Below are positions 1 to 6,861 of a stretch of DNA of 6,886 bases, one piece after another (position 1 is the stretch's first letter; each line of letters opens with the position of its first letter). Below the pieces are notes generated by a model. It worked only from the letters and a program-made list of their open reading frames with translations, was not told where the DNA came from and ran no database searches. The position numbers were made by a program, and so were the translations under genes. Source of the stretch: Bacteroidota bacterium (GTDB lineage Bacteria > Bacteroidota > Ignavibacteria > Ignavibacteriales > Ignavibacteriaceae); NCBI GenBank assembly GCA_021796135.1, contig JAJYOQ010000221.1, positions 1-6,886 on the forward strand. Direction: 5' to 3'.

Positions 1-1192
1 AATCATAATCGGGATTTTTCAATTTATCAATTACAAATCTAAGTTGGTTATTTGTGAGGTTGACACTGCAGGGGATATTCAGTGTTGTGTCATATAGCTC
101 ATATGCCTTTTCAATTCGATAATTCTGGTTCTTTTTATAAATCTTTTGAAGATGATTCAAATACCAAGTTGGACGCGTTTGAATTTTATTTTCATATAGA
201 TACTCCATTAATTCTTCACGCCCCATACCATATCTTCCTTTGCTTATTCTTAATGCATACATCCACAAATTATTGTCTGCATAATCTGGTGCATCAGCCA
301 GATCTAAGCCCTCGATATTTCCTATCTCTTTTTTATATACTCGGTAATTTTCTTTTTTTATATTCAAAAATTCTGGCAACTTTTCTAATTGTGCCACACC
401 AAGAGCTGCTTGAATATTCGTTAAACGATAATTATATCCAACCTCTCCATGTATATACCTAATCTCGTCATCTTTAGCTTGTGTAGTCAAATATTTTGCT
501 TTGGCTGCAAGTTCATTATCATTTGTTAAAATCATTCCCCCTCCCCCAGTCGTAATAATTTTATTTCCATTAAAAGATAAACATCCGACACTCCCTATGA
601 CTCCAGCATGTTTTCCTGAAAGCTTCCCCTTCGTATATCGCGTACCTAAACTTTCAGTAGCATCTTCGACTATATTTATATTCTTATCTAAACAGATCTC
701 ATTAAGTTCCTCAAGATTTACTGCATTACCGAAAATATGGACTGGGATAACCGCGCTAATTCTTTTCCCCGAATGCCGATTATATGAGAAACCATTTTTA
801 AAAATTGTTTCTTTATTAATAAAATCAATAGTTTTCTCAACGTTTAAATTGTAATAATCATCACTATCCATAAACACAGGTTCAGCACCTACATATTTTA
901 TAGCGTTTACAGGAGCTATAAATGTTATAGTTGGGACAATTACTTCATCATTTGCCTTTACACCTGCAATAATTAAAGAAATATGTATTGCCGAAGTCCC
1001 GTTAACACAAGCAATAGCATTCTTCACCCCAACGAATTTTGCAATATCAGACTCAAATTCTTCTACATATTTCCCTGCCGATGAAACCCAACCTTCATCC
1101 AAACATTCTTTGACATATTTCCATTCATTGCCTTGAATCATAGGAATTGAAAGAGGTATATACTCAGATATTTTTTGATCTTTCTTTGTCAT
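1..1192 (-). CDS. legC: LegC-type PLP-dependent NDP-sugar 4-aminotransferase (DegT/DnrJ/EryC1/StrS family), 3' end cut by window edge
   Basis: Seen: an uninterrupted minus-strand frame runs from ATG at 1192 to the window edge, giving 397 codons without a stop. It reads as a DegT/StrS sugar aminotransferase: NGTSAIH (64-70) contacts the PLP phosphate, VEDATES (175-181) carries the Asp that binds the pyridine nitrogen, and SFNGNKIITTGGGG (206-219) holds the presumed PLP lysine K211. The NGNK form, in place of the more usual SFHxTK, and the opening IPLSIPMIQGNEW are typical of the LegC branch. Known: LegC transfers an amino group, usually from glutamate, to the 4-keto product of LegB in cytoplasmic legionaminic acid synthesis. 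LegC proteins are about 380-400 residues, so only a few codons should be missing. This start was chosen because the in-frame sequence upstream has no ATG before a stop. It lies 59 bases after legB, probably in the same transcript. The exact sugar substrate is not provable from sequence; another 4-aminated hexosamine is the alternative. Confidence 0.9.
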   Translation of the reverse strand, partial: MTKKDQKISEYIPLSIPMIQGNEWKYVKECLDEGWVSSAGKYVEEFESDIAKFVGVKNAIACVNGTSAIHISLIIAGVKANDEVIVPTITFIAPVNAIKYVGAEPVFMDSDDYYNLNVEKTIDFINKETIFKNGFSYNRHSGKRISAVIPVHIFGNAVNLEELNEICLDKNINIVEDATESLGTRYTKGKLSGKHAGVIGSVGCLSFNGNKIITTGGGGMILTNDNELAAKAKYLTTQAKDDEIRYIHGEVGYNYRLTNIQAALGVAQLEKLPEFLNIKKENYRVYKKEIGNIEGLDLADAPDYADNNLWMYALRISKGRYGMGREELMEYLYENKIQTRPTWYLNHLQKIYKKNQNYRIEKAYELYDTTLNIPCSVNLTNNQLRFVIDKLKNPDYD

Positions 1193-1251
1193 TTGCTGTT
1201 CTTGATTATTATTTTTGACATTTGGAATTTCTTGGTTTATTATTTAAAGAC

Positions 1252-2223
1252 TTAGACGTTATAATGGTCAGGTTTGTAAATTTGTAAATTTTGGTTAATC
1301 CATTCAATTGTTTCAGTAAGACCTATCTTCAAATCATATTGTGGATTCCAATTAGTATTATTAAGAATTTTTGAATTATCGCATCGTAATCGCTCAACTT
1401 CACTATTGTCTGGTCTTTTTCTTTCTTTATCCGAATTTATTTTAATTTCAACTTTCATTATTTCTAGAATCAATTTTATTAAATCATTAATTGATATCTC
1501 TTCGTTCATCCCGATATTGGTTATTTCACCATAAAGACTTTCGGACTTATAAATTTCTATAAAACCTCTAACTGTATCTTTAACAAAGGTTAAATCACGT
1601 GTTGGTAAAAGACTGCCAAGTTTTATTTCTTTGTTCCCAGATAGTATTTGGGATATAATTGTAGGGATAACTGCTCGTGCAGACTGACGCGGACCATAAG
1701 TATTAAAAGGTCTAACTATTTTTACTGGCAAGTTGAAAGAACGATAATAACTTATTGCAATTTGATCAGCAGCTATTTTTGATGCAGAATATGGCGACTG
1801 ACCAACCATAGGATGTTGTTCATTAATTGGGACAAACTGTGCCGTGCCATATGTTTCGCTTGTTGAAGTAACTAATATTTTTTTTATTTTTAATTCCTTT
1901 GAGGCTTGCAAAACATTATATGTGCCATTGATGTTTGTCTCAATATAAGCTTTTGGTGAGACATATGAATATGGGATCCCTATAAGTGCTGCAAGATGAA
2001 AAACCGAGTTGCATCCTTTCAATGCATTAAAGACTGAATCATAATCTCGAATATCACCGGCAATAAATTCAATTTCATTTTTATATTTTGAATTTTCTAA
2101 CCAGCCCCAATTGTTTGTTGAATTATATCTGATAAACGCTTTAACATTATACCCAAGTTCTACACATATCTCAGTTAAATGAGAACCAATAAATCCACCA
2201 GCACCAGTTATCAGAAGTTTCAT
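1252..2223 (-). CDS. legB: LegB-type NDP-N-acetylglucosamine 4,6-dehydratase (extended SDR / epimerase-dehydratase family)
   Basis: This 323-residue cytoplasmic enzyme is an extended short-chain dehydrogenase. Seen: the N-terminal Rossmann motif is GAGGFIGSH (7-15). Acidic GDIRD (56-60) and HLAAL (76-80) follow. The dehydratase triad region is TSTSETYG (119-126), with T121-S122-E123 where RmlB has TDE. The YxxxK pair is Y145 and K149, and the substrate region includes RPFNTYGPRQ (171-180) and LPTRDLTFVKD (206-216). The Thr-Ser-Glu triad points to a 4,6-dehydratase rather than a simple C4 epimerase. Known: LegB makes the 4-keto-6-deoxy intermediate from NDP-GlcNAc (GDP-GlcNAc in the Campylobacter legionaminic acid route), which LegC then aminates. 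A LegC-type gene directly follows, which strongly supports the call. The start codon sits right before the Rossmann motif and lies 49 bases after the YfhO gene. Whether the nucleotide is UDP or GDP cannot be read from sequence. A generic NAD-dependent epimerase is the less likely alternative. Confidence 0.9.
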   Translation of the reverse strand: MKLLITGAGGFIGSHLTEICVELGYNVKAFIRYNSTNNWGWLENSKYKNEIEFIAGDIRDYDSVFNALKGCNSVFHLAALIGIPYSYVSPKAYIETNINGTYNVLQASKELKIKKILVTSTSETYGTAQFVPINEQHPMVGQSPYSASKIAADQIAISYYRSFNLPVKIVRPFNTYGPRQSARAVIPTIISQILSGNKEIKLGSLLPTRDLTFVKDTVRGFIEIYKSESLYGEITNIGMNEEISINDLIKLILEIMKVEIKINSDKERKRPDNSEVERLRCDNSKILNNTNWNPQYDLKIGLTETIEWINQNLQIYKPDHYNV

Positions 2224-2272
2224 CGATAATATCTTTCATTGAAGAACAGATTAAAAACATTCATCAAATTTA

Positions 2273-4798
2273 TCATTTTGATTTTGGTCTGCTTTCTTTA
2301 TTGGATTTTTTATAATTGGTATAAGCAGCAAACAATAATCCAATAACTAGAAAGCTATTAAGAGTTAGAGAAATATTCTTTCCTACATAATAACTTTTAG
2401 GGGCATAAGTAATGTTTACTTTATGTGCGCCCTTAGGGACAACGATTCCCATAAAGCCATGATCAACTTTATAAATATTTGTTCTTACTCCATCCATTTT
2501 TGCTTCCCACCCTTTCGGGAAATAAGTATCTCCAACAAAGAGAAAATTTTTACCGCTTGCATTTACATTCAAAGAAATTTCTTCATCAGTATATTTTGTA
2601 ATATGAATAAATGCTAGACTATCCGGCTTTTCAATATTTAAAGTTCCATTTTCCAAGAAACCAACTTTTTGCGGATCAAATGCGCCTCGCTTAACCATTT
2701 CTAAAAAATCAAGAGCAGGTTTGGTTGCAATCGAATCAATAAAATATACTCGCGGCAAAGCATTTTGGTTAATGTAAAGGACACTATGTTGATTAATGTT
2801 AACTTCTTTTAATCCAGGGATATTAACTGGCTTCTCAGTAACAATATATTTTACATTTAACATTCTCCAGAGTGTTTCATTCGCAGGACCAACAACATCA
2901 ATGAAGTCTTGATAACTTCTTGGCTTTATTCCCGAGTAACCGTAGAAATCTTCTAACAAAAAGTATACATGGAAATCTTGATTAGAACTAAATGAACCCG
3001 GAGTTCCATCCTGCTTTAGGTTTAATAACCTAAACGGCTCTTTATCCTTCATCTTTTGAATTTCTCTTATATAACTTGGTTTTTGGAAGGATTCTTTGAC
3101 TTCAGGATTACTTACGTAATTTTCAGCACGCAAGTCGATTCTCATTAAATCAAATAGTGAAAAGGCTAATATTAAGATTGTAAGCGCATCAAAACTAATC
3201 TTCTTCTTTATAAATTGATAAGAGCTCAAACAAACCAAAGCTATTAAAGCAAAATTTATATAAAGATCAGTTGTAAACATAGAAGTCATGTAATCATAAA
3301 TCGGCTTTAACCTTTCTCCCTTTGTTCCTGAATCAATTATTCTGTCTTTAAACCAATCAGATATTGGAGAATTCAACAATAATGATATTACAAATGCTGA
3401 TCCAAAAATTATTGTCAACCTTTTAAGATATAATGTCCACAAAATGTTTTTCTCTTCAAGTATTTCTTTGATTCGTATTAAAGCTAAACCGGCAAGAACT
3501 GGGAAACTTACTTGCACTAGTACAAGAATCATAGAAGGGACTCTAAATTTATCAAAGAAAGGGAAATAGTAGAACATAAGATTGAATATAGGTGAAAAGT
3601 TTTTCCCAAAAGAAATGAGTAATGAAATTGAAATCAGTATTGTTAAAAATCTTACAAATGGTAGTTTCCAATTAATAACAATCGAAATTAATCCGAGAAA
3701 GAAAATAATTACACCTAAGTACATAGGAACATCGACAAATGGCATTTGCCCAAAATATGTATTAACAGGAACGCTTTGAAAATTTGATAACTCTCCGTTG
3801 TAAGTAGAATTTCCAAATCCGTAAAATGAAGGGACTATAAATGTTAAGACTTCTCCAGGAGAAAATGACCAGTTTGTAGCGTAATCATAAAAATCTGATT
3901 TTTCTTTTTGACTGGTTTGATTTTCTAAAATTCCTTTTGTCCCTCTTGTAGAATAAGGAGTATATTCGTAAGTCTGCATATAATTATCATAACTCATCAG
4001 CAAAGCTATTAATAAAGCTATCATAAATATCCCGGCAGATTTTATGAGATTCATTAAATGCGGGTTATTTTTTGTTTTTATAAAGTGAAACAAATAATAG
4101 ATAAAATATATACCAATTGAAAAAAATGTATAAAAAATTATTTGAACATGTAGCGGTTCTAGTAATAGATGTATTCCTATAATAAGCAGAATAAAGTGAA
4201 TAAGTTTGATTTTTTTTTGCATTTGTAAAAGCAATAGGAATAGTAGCGGATAAAATGCCAAAACAGCAAGTTTAGTAACATGCCCTATATATACGAAAAC
4301 AATAATTCCCGTACTAAATACTGTGGCAAGCGAGACAAAAAGTGAGACAAAAAGTCCAGCTTTGAAAAACCTCATAAAGAGAAAAGAAGAAAGAGCTAAA
4401 ATAAAAAGATGAAATGTAACAGCGGCATAAGGGACAGAAGCAATGGCAGATACAGAATTCTTTATACCATTATATGCAAATGAAACAAAGTCATACCATC
4501 TATTCGGACCAAATGACATCGCAGATGGCATTCCACAAAACATATAAGGATTCCAAAGGTGTTCGCTTTCTAATTTAGCATAATTCGTAAAGCTATACGA
4601 GGTCAATATATCTCCGGACTGAAAAGTTTTTCCACCAAAGTACATTGGTGAGAAATAAATTAAGAAAGCTACCACAATAACTAAGATACCTGTCAAAGTA
4701 TGATACTTTGAAGGCAGAATCTCTTCAATATTAAACTTTGAAAGGAAAGTTGCATTTTCGGTCCTTTTATTTTTTATATTCTTAATAGTTTTTGTCAT
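2273..4798 (-). CDS. YfhO-family multi-spanning membrane protein, putative GT-C-type lipid-linked sugar transferase
   Basis: This is an 841-residue integral membrane protein. Seen: about 14 hydrophobic segments, at roughly 35-52, 122-141, 147-169, 174-192, 197-212, 217-240, 252-269, 358-377, 381-397, 421-441, 459-476, 511-529, 535-551 and a last one at 811-827. After the first segment comes FGGKTFQSGD (54-63), whose Asp63 sits where GT-C enzymes keep an acidic catalytic residue. The soluble C-terminal part has MLNVKYIV (646-653), ALPRVYF (680-686) and a beta-rich tail with YFPKGWEAKMDG (759-770), all typical of YfhO. Known: Bacillus YfhO and Listeria GtlB are implicated in adding sugars to teichoic acids outside the membrane, using undecaprenyl-linked donors. 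Inferred: here it may decorate a surface glycan or protein. It starts 36 bases after the methyltransferase stop, and its TGA falls 49 bases before legB. A 12-base tandem duplication lies in the third membrane segment. The family call is firm; the reaction is not. Confidence 0.85.
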   Translation of the reverse strand: MTKTIKNIKNKRTENATFLSKFNIEEILPSKYHTLTGILVIVVAFLIYFSPMYFGGKTFQSGDILTSYSFTNYAKLESEHLWNPYMFCGMPSAMSFGPNRWYDFVSFAYNGIKNSVSAIASVPYAAVTFHLFILALSSFLFMRFFKAGLFVSLFVSLATVFSTGIIVFVYIGHVTKLAVLAFYPLLFLLLLQMQKKIKLIHFILLIIGIHLLLEPLHVQIIFYTFFSIGIYFIYYLFHFIKTKNNPHLMNLIKSAGIFMIALLIALLMSYDNYMQTYEYTPYSTRGTKGILENQTSQKEKSDFYDYATNWSFSPGEVLTFIVPSFYGFGNSTYNGELSNFQSVPVNTYFGQMPFVDVPMYLGVIIFFLGLISIVINWKLPFVRFLTILISISLLISFGKNFSPIFNLMFYYFPFFDKFRVPSMILVLVQVSFPVLAGLALIRIKEILEEKNILWTLYLKRLTIIFGSAFVISLLLNSPISDWFKDRIIDSGTKGERLKPIYDYMTSMFTTDLYINFALIALVCLSSYQFIKKKISFDALTILILAFSLFDLMRIDLRAENYVSNPEVKESFQKPSYIREIQKMKDKEPFRLLNLKQDGTPGSFSSNQDFHVYFLLEDFYGYSGIKPRSYQDFIDVVGPANETLWRMLNVKYIVTEKPVNIPGLKEVNINQHSVLYINQNALPRVYFIDSIATKPALDFLEMVKRGAFDPQKVGFLENGTLNIEKPDSLAFIHITKYTDEEISLNVNASGKNFLFVGDTYFPKGWEAKMDGVRTNIYKVDHGFMGIVVPKGAHKVNITYAPKSYYVGKNISLTLNSFLVIGLLFAAYTNYKKSNKESRPKSK
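4332..4355. repeat. Perfect 12-base tandem duplication inside the YfhO gene
   Basis: The unit GAGACAAAAAGT occurs twice without a spacer (4332-4343 and 4344-4355). Because 12 is a multiple of three, the frame is kept and the protein reads LFVSLFVS at residues 149-156, in a predicted membrane helix. The flanking bases do not extend the match. Replication slippage is the simplest explanation. Confidence 0.85.
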
Positions 4799-4834
4799 TT
4801 CTATACCGTAGAATCTTCTTATATAATAAATTAA

Positions 4835-5644
4835 CTATTTTCTTACTATAAAATTTATCCCAGCACCAACTTCATTACTTCCTGAATAATCCGCGTACAT
4901 CATTATAAGCGTAAAGGGAAAAGTGAATAAATAATATACAGGTAAAAGTATTAAAAATAATTTTGAAATATTAGTCAATTGAATGGGATATTTTATCCCA
5001 AGCCGCCATGCTTTGTCTCCCCATTTCCCATAAGTATAACGGGAACGATAAATAGTAAATCCTAAAGGTTCTAATTTTGACTGCAGATCATGGAATGAAT
5101 AGCCTTCCCTGGCATGCTCGCTTATAAAGCTTTCTTCCGATTCATCATGCACATCACTCCCGCCATAAATCGATGGCGTGTTGATTAACAAAAACCCTCC
5201 GGGTTTTAAAGCTTTGTAAAAATTGCGGAATACTGCTATATCATCAACAATATGTTCCATGACATCAACTGAAACTATTAAGTCAAATTTGTTTTCATAA
5301 TTTATGATAGTTAAATCTTCTACTCCGAATGATACGTTGAGTATATTTTGAGATTCAAAAAATAATTTGCAGTCTTCTATCCATTTTTCTTTAACATCCA
5401 CTGCTTTAATTTTGTTTGGTAATAATTTTTTCGCCATATAATATGAATATTGTCCATAACCTGTGCCGGCATCGTAAATGACGATTTCTTTATCACCGAA
5501 TAATTTTCTTATATTTATTAATTCCCTTCTCACATACCATGATCGAAGGAACATAATATCCAGGATTTTATAAAAGACTTTCCTGAGTATCGGTAATCTT
5601 TTAATTGCTTTTGCAAATATATCTTTTATCGGATCGTAATACAT
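4835..5644 (-). CDS. Class I SAM-dependent methyltransferase with hydrophobic C-terminal segment
   Basis: This 269-residue protein has the Rossmann-type SAM fold. Seen: motif I is DAGTGYGQ (58-65), the acidic end of strand two is AVDVKEKW (81-88), the acidic pair region is GVED (107-110), motif II/post-II is VSVDVMEHI (124-132), and LKPGGFLLINTP (146-157) is the usual methyltransferase loop and strand. The first 50 residues are basic and helix-like. A hydrophobic stretch at about 228-249 may dip into or anchor to the membrane. An in-frame TAA lies directly before the ATG, so this is the first usable ATG. The stop is TAG. It sits 20 bases after the glycosyltransferase and 36 before YfhO. Inferred: it methylates a sugar, lipid-linked intermediate or similar cluster product. 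Substrate-predicting motifs are absent, so ubiquinone-type or other small-molecule methylation cannot be excluded from the protein alone; only the neighbours favour glycan work. Confidence 0.85.
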   Translation of the reverse strand: MYYDPIKDIFAKAIKRLPILRKVFYKILDIMFLRSWYVRRELINIRKLFGDKEIVIYDAGTGYGQYSYYMAKKLLPNKIKAVDVKEKWIEDCKLFFESQNILNVSFGVEDLTIINYENKFDLIVSVDVMEHIVDDIAVFRNFYKALKPGGFLLINTPSIYGGSDVHDESEESFISEHAREGYSFHDLQSKLEPLGFTIYRSRYTYGKWGDKAWRLGIKYPIQLTNISKLFLILLPVYYLFTFPFTLIMMYADYSGSNEVGAGINFIVRK

Positions 5645-5664
5645 TTAATAAATTTTATTTCTTA

Positions 5665-6786
5665 TTAGGCTTTTAATAAATCAAACATTCCTTCTACAAA
5701 TCTTCTCCATGAATATTTATTTATCTCATTTAATATGCCTGAGACAAATAATCCTTCTTTTTCTTCTACATAGAACTTTAGAATTGCTTCAGCTAATAAT
5801 TGCGGGTTTTCTCTATCAACTATGAATCCGGAAATTCCGTTTTCAATTACTTCTGCGAGCCCGCCGACATTTGCAGCAATTACTGGTTTTAAAAAATTCA
5901 TTGCTATTTGTACAATACCGCTTTGAGTTGCATCTCGATATGGTAAAATTACACAATCTGATGCTGAAAAATAATATTTTACTTCCGAAGTTGGAATAAA
6001 ATCTGTAAACATCAAAATATTTTTTTCTATTCCTAAAACTTTAATCAAAGATAAATATTTTTCTTTATTTGAATAAAATTCACCGGCAATTAAAAGTTTT
6101 ACGTTTAATTTATCTTTTAAGATTGCAATAGCTTCCAAAAGTATATCTAACCCTTTGTAATCCCGTATAAAGCCAAAAAATAATATTACTTTTTCATCCT
6201 TTATCTTTAAAAAAGATTTGGCTTCTTCTTTATCAATAGGCGAACCGAAATTTGAATATATTGGATGCGGTAGAACTCGATTTTTTGCTTTTGGGAATAA
6301 ACTTATTAAATCTTTTTTGACGTTTTCCGAAAGTAGTATAAAATAGTCTACCTTTTTAAAAAAATACTTTGTTAGAGTGATATCTCCCGGTTTCTTCTCA
6401 TGGGGTATAACATTATCGCAAATAACTAAAATCTTTGTTTTATTGTTTTTTATTGCAATTCTTGAAATAGTACCAAAACAGGGGGCAAAAAATGGCATCC
6501 AATATTTATATATTAGAATATCCGGCTTATCCTTTTTGACTTTTAAACCTATTTTGATCCAGTTTATTGGGTTAATTGAGTCAACTAATATTTCAGTCGG
6601 AATTTCTTCAACTGTTTCACTTGATTCAAATTGCGATTTTCCGGGAAATAATAATGAAGGATATTGGCGTTTAAAAGTGATTACATTTACTGTATGATTT
6701 TTTTTTAGCTCTCCGTAAAGAAGTCCGGTAAAATGCGAAATTCCCCCGCGAAGAGGATATGCAGTAGAAAGAATAGTAATTTTCAT
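5665..6786 (-). CDS. Glycosyltransferase, GT4-like (GT-B fold)
   Basis: This 373-residue protein has the two-domain GT-B layout and the usual GT4 length. Seen: the N-terminal acceptor domain starts MKITILSTAY and carries the glycine loop PLRGGISHFTG (11-21). The sequence KRQYPSLLFPGKSQFE (39-54) follows; I recall this wording from a GT4 subgroup of Bacteroidota-like genomes. The linker region has LPHPIY (172-177). The C-terminal donor domain opens with LFFGFIRDYKGLDILLEA (202-219), and then has LLIAGEF (231-237), SASDCVILPYRDATQSG (274-290) and KPVIAANVGGLAEVI (300-314). The canonical E-x7-E glutamates are absent: there is no Glu between E268 and E312. Known: GT4 enzymes are retaining and use NDP-sugars at the cytoplasmic membrane face. 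Donor and acceptor here are unknown. This is the first gene of the visible operon; its stop is a TAA TAA pair, followed after a few bases by the methyltransferase. The start is set by the conserved MKI opening; no Shine-Dalgarno is visible. Confidence 0.88.
   Translation of the reverse strand: MKITILSTAYPLRGGISHFTGLLYGELKKNHTVNVITFKRQYPSLLFPGKSQFESSETVEEIPTEILVDSINPINWIKIGLKVKKDKPDILIYKYWMPFFAPCFGTISRIAIKNNKTKILVICDNVIPHEKKPGDITLTKYFFKKVDYFILLSENVKKDLISLFPKAKNRVLPHPIYSNFGSPIDKEEAKSFLKIKDEKVILFFGFIRDYKGLDILLEAIAILKDKLNVKLLIAGEFYSNKEKYLSLIKVLGIEKNILMFTDFIPTSEVKYYFSASDCVILPYRDATQSGIVQIAMNFLKPVIAANVGGLAEVIENGISGFIVDRENPQLLAEAILKFYVEEKEGLFVSGILNEINKYSWRRFVEGMFDLLKA
6190..6214. repeat. Internal copy of a 25-base exact direct repeat
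   Basis: These 25 bases, inside the glycosyltransferase gene (minus-strand reading FLKIKDEK, around residues 192-199), recur exactly and in the same orientation at 6862-6886. The match stops on the left at 6189/6861 (C versus A); on the right it is cut by the window edge. Confidence 0.9.
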
Positions 6787-6801
6787 CGAATCAAAATAAA
6801 A

Positions 6802-6832
6802 ATTATATTTTGTTAGAAATGAAATTCTGCAA
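6802..6832 (-). promoter_or_regulatory. Possible weak promoter (TTGCAG - 19 bases - TATAAT)
   Basis: On the minus strand TTGCAG (6832-6827) is followed after 19 bases by a perfect TATAAT (6807-6802). The spacer is longer than the optimal 17, and the implied leader to the ATG at 6786 would be only about 8-10 bases. In AT-rich DNA a TATAAT is easily found by chance, and Bacteroidota-like promoters differ from this consensus, so this is a weak suggestion. Confidence 0.18.
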
Positions 6833-6840
6833 TAATTTCA
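6820..6840. repeat. Inverted repeat, 7-base arms with 7-base loop
   Basis: TGAAATT (6820-6826) and AATTTCA (6834-6840) are perfect reverse complements around a 7-base centre. It lies 34 bases upstream of the glycosyltransferase start. The arms are AT-rich with no following U-tract strong enough for a terminator, so an operator-like dyad or chance are the options. Confidence 0.4.
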
Positions 6841-6861
6841 ATAAGAATGAATGTCTTATAA

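Larger units (their letters stand above)
6787..6861 (-). other. Short AT-rich non-coding leader upstream of the glycosyltransferase gene
   Basis: This stretch holds no supportable gene. It contains one perfect inverted repeat (6820-6840) and one TATAAT-like hexamer (6802-6807, minus strand). It may be the upstream control region of the operon, but the transcription unit could equally begin beyond the window. Confidence 0.5.

Noticed and set aside
82..854. Plus-strand open frames at 82-462 and 501-854
   Set aside because: Both lie opposite the legC aminotransferase, whose motifs are unmistakable; the plus-strand translations show low-complexity, non-domain-like sequence.
1193..1251. Possible separate promoter or terminator between legB and legC
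   Set aside because: AT-rich spacer with no stable hairpin or clear promoter elements; co-transcription is simpler.
2423..3779. Plus-strand open frames at 2423-2617 and 3582-3779
   Set aside because: They are antisense to the YfhO gene, short, and resemble no family I know.
4799..4834. Possible terminator or promoter between the methyltransferase and YfhO genes
   Set aside because: No GC-rich stem with a U-tract and no convincing promoter pair; the short gap fits an operon.
6377..6697. Plus-strand open frame of 106 codons
   Set aside because: It is antisense to the glycosyltransferase; its hydrophobic look comes from the complementary AT-rich codons.
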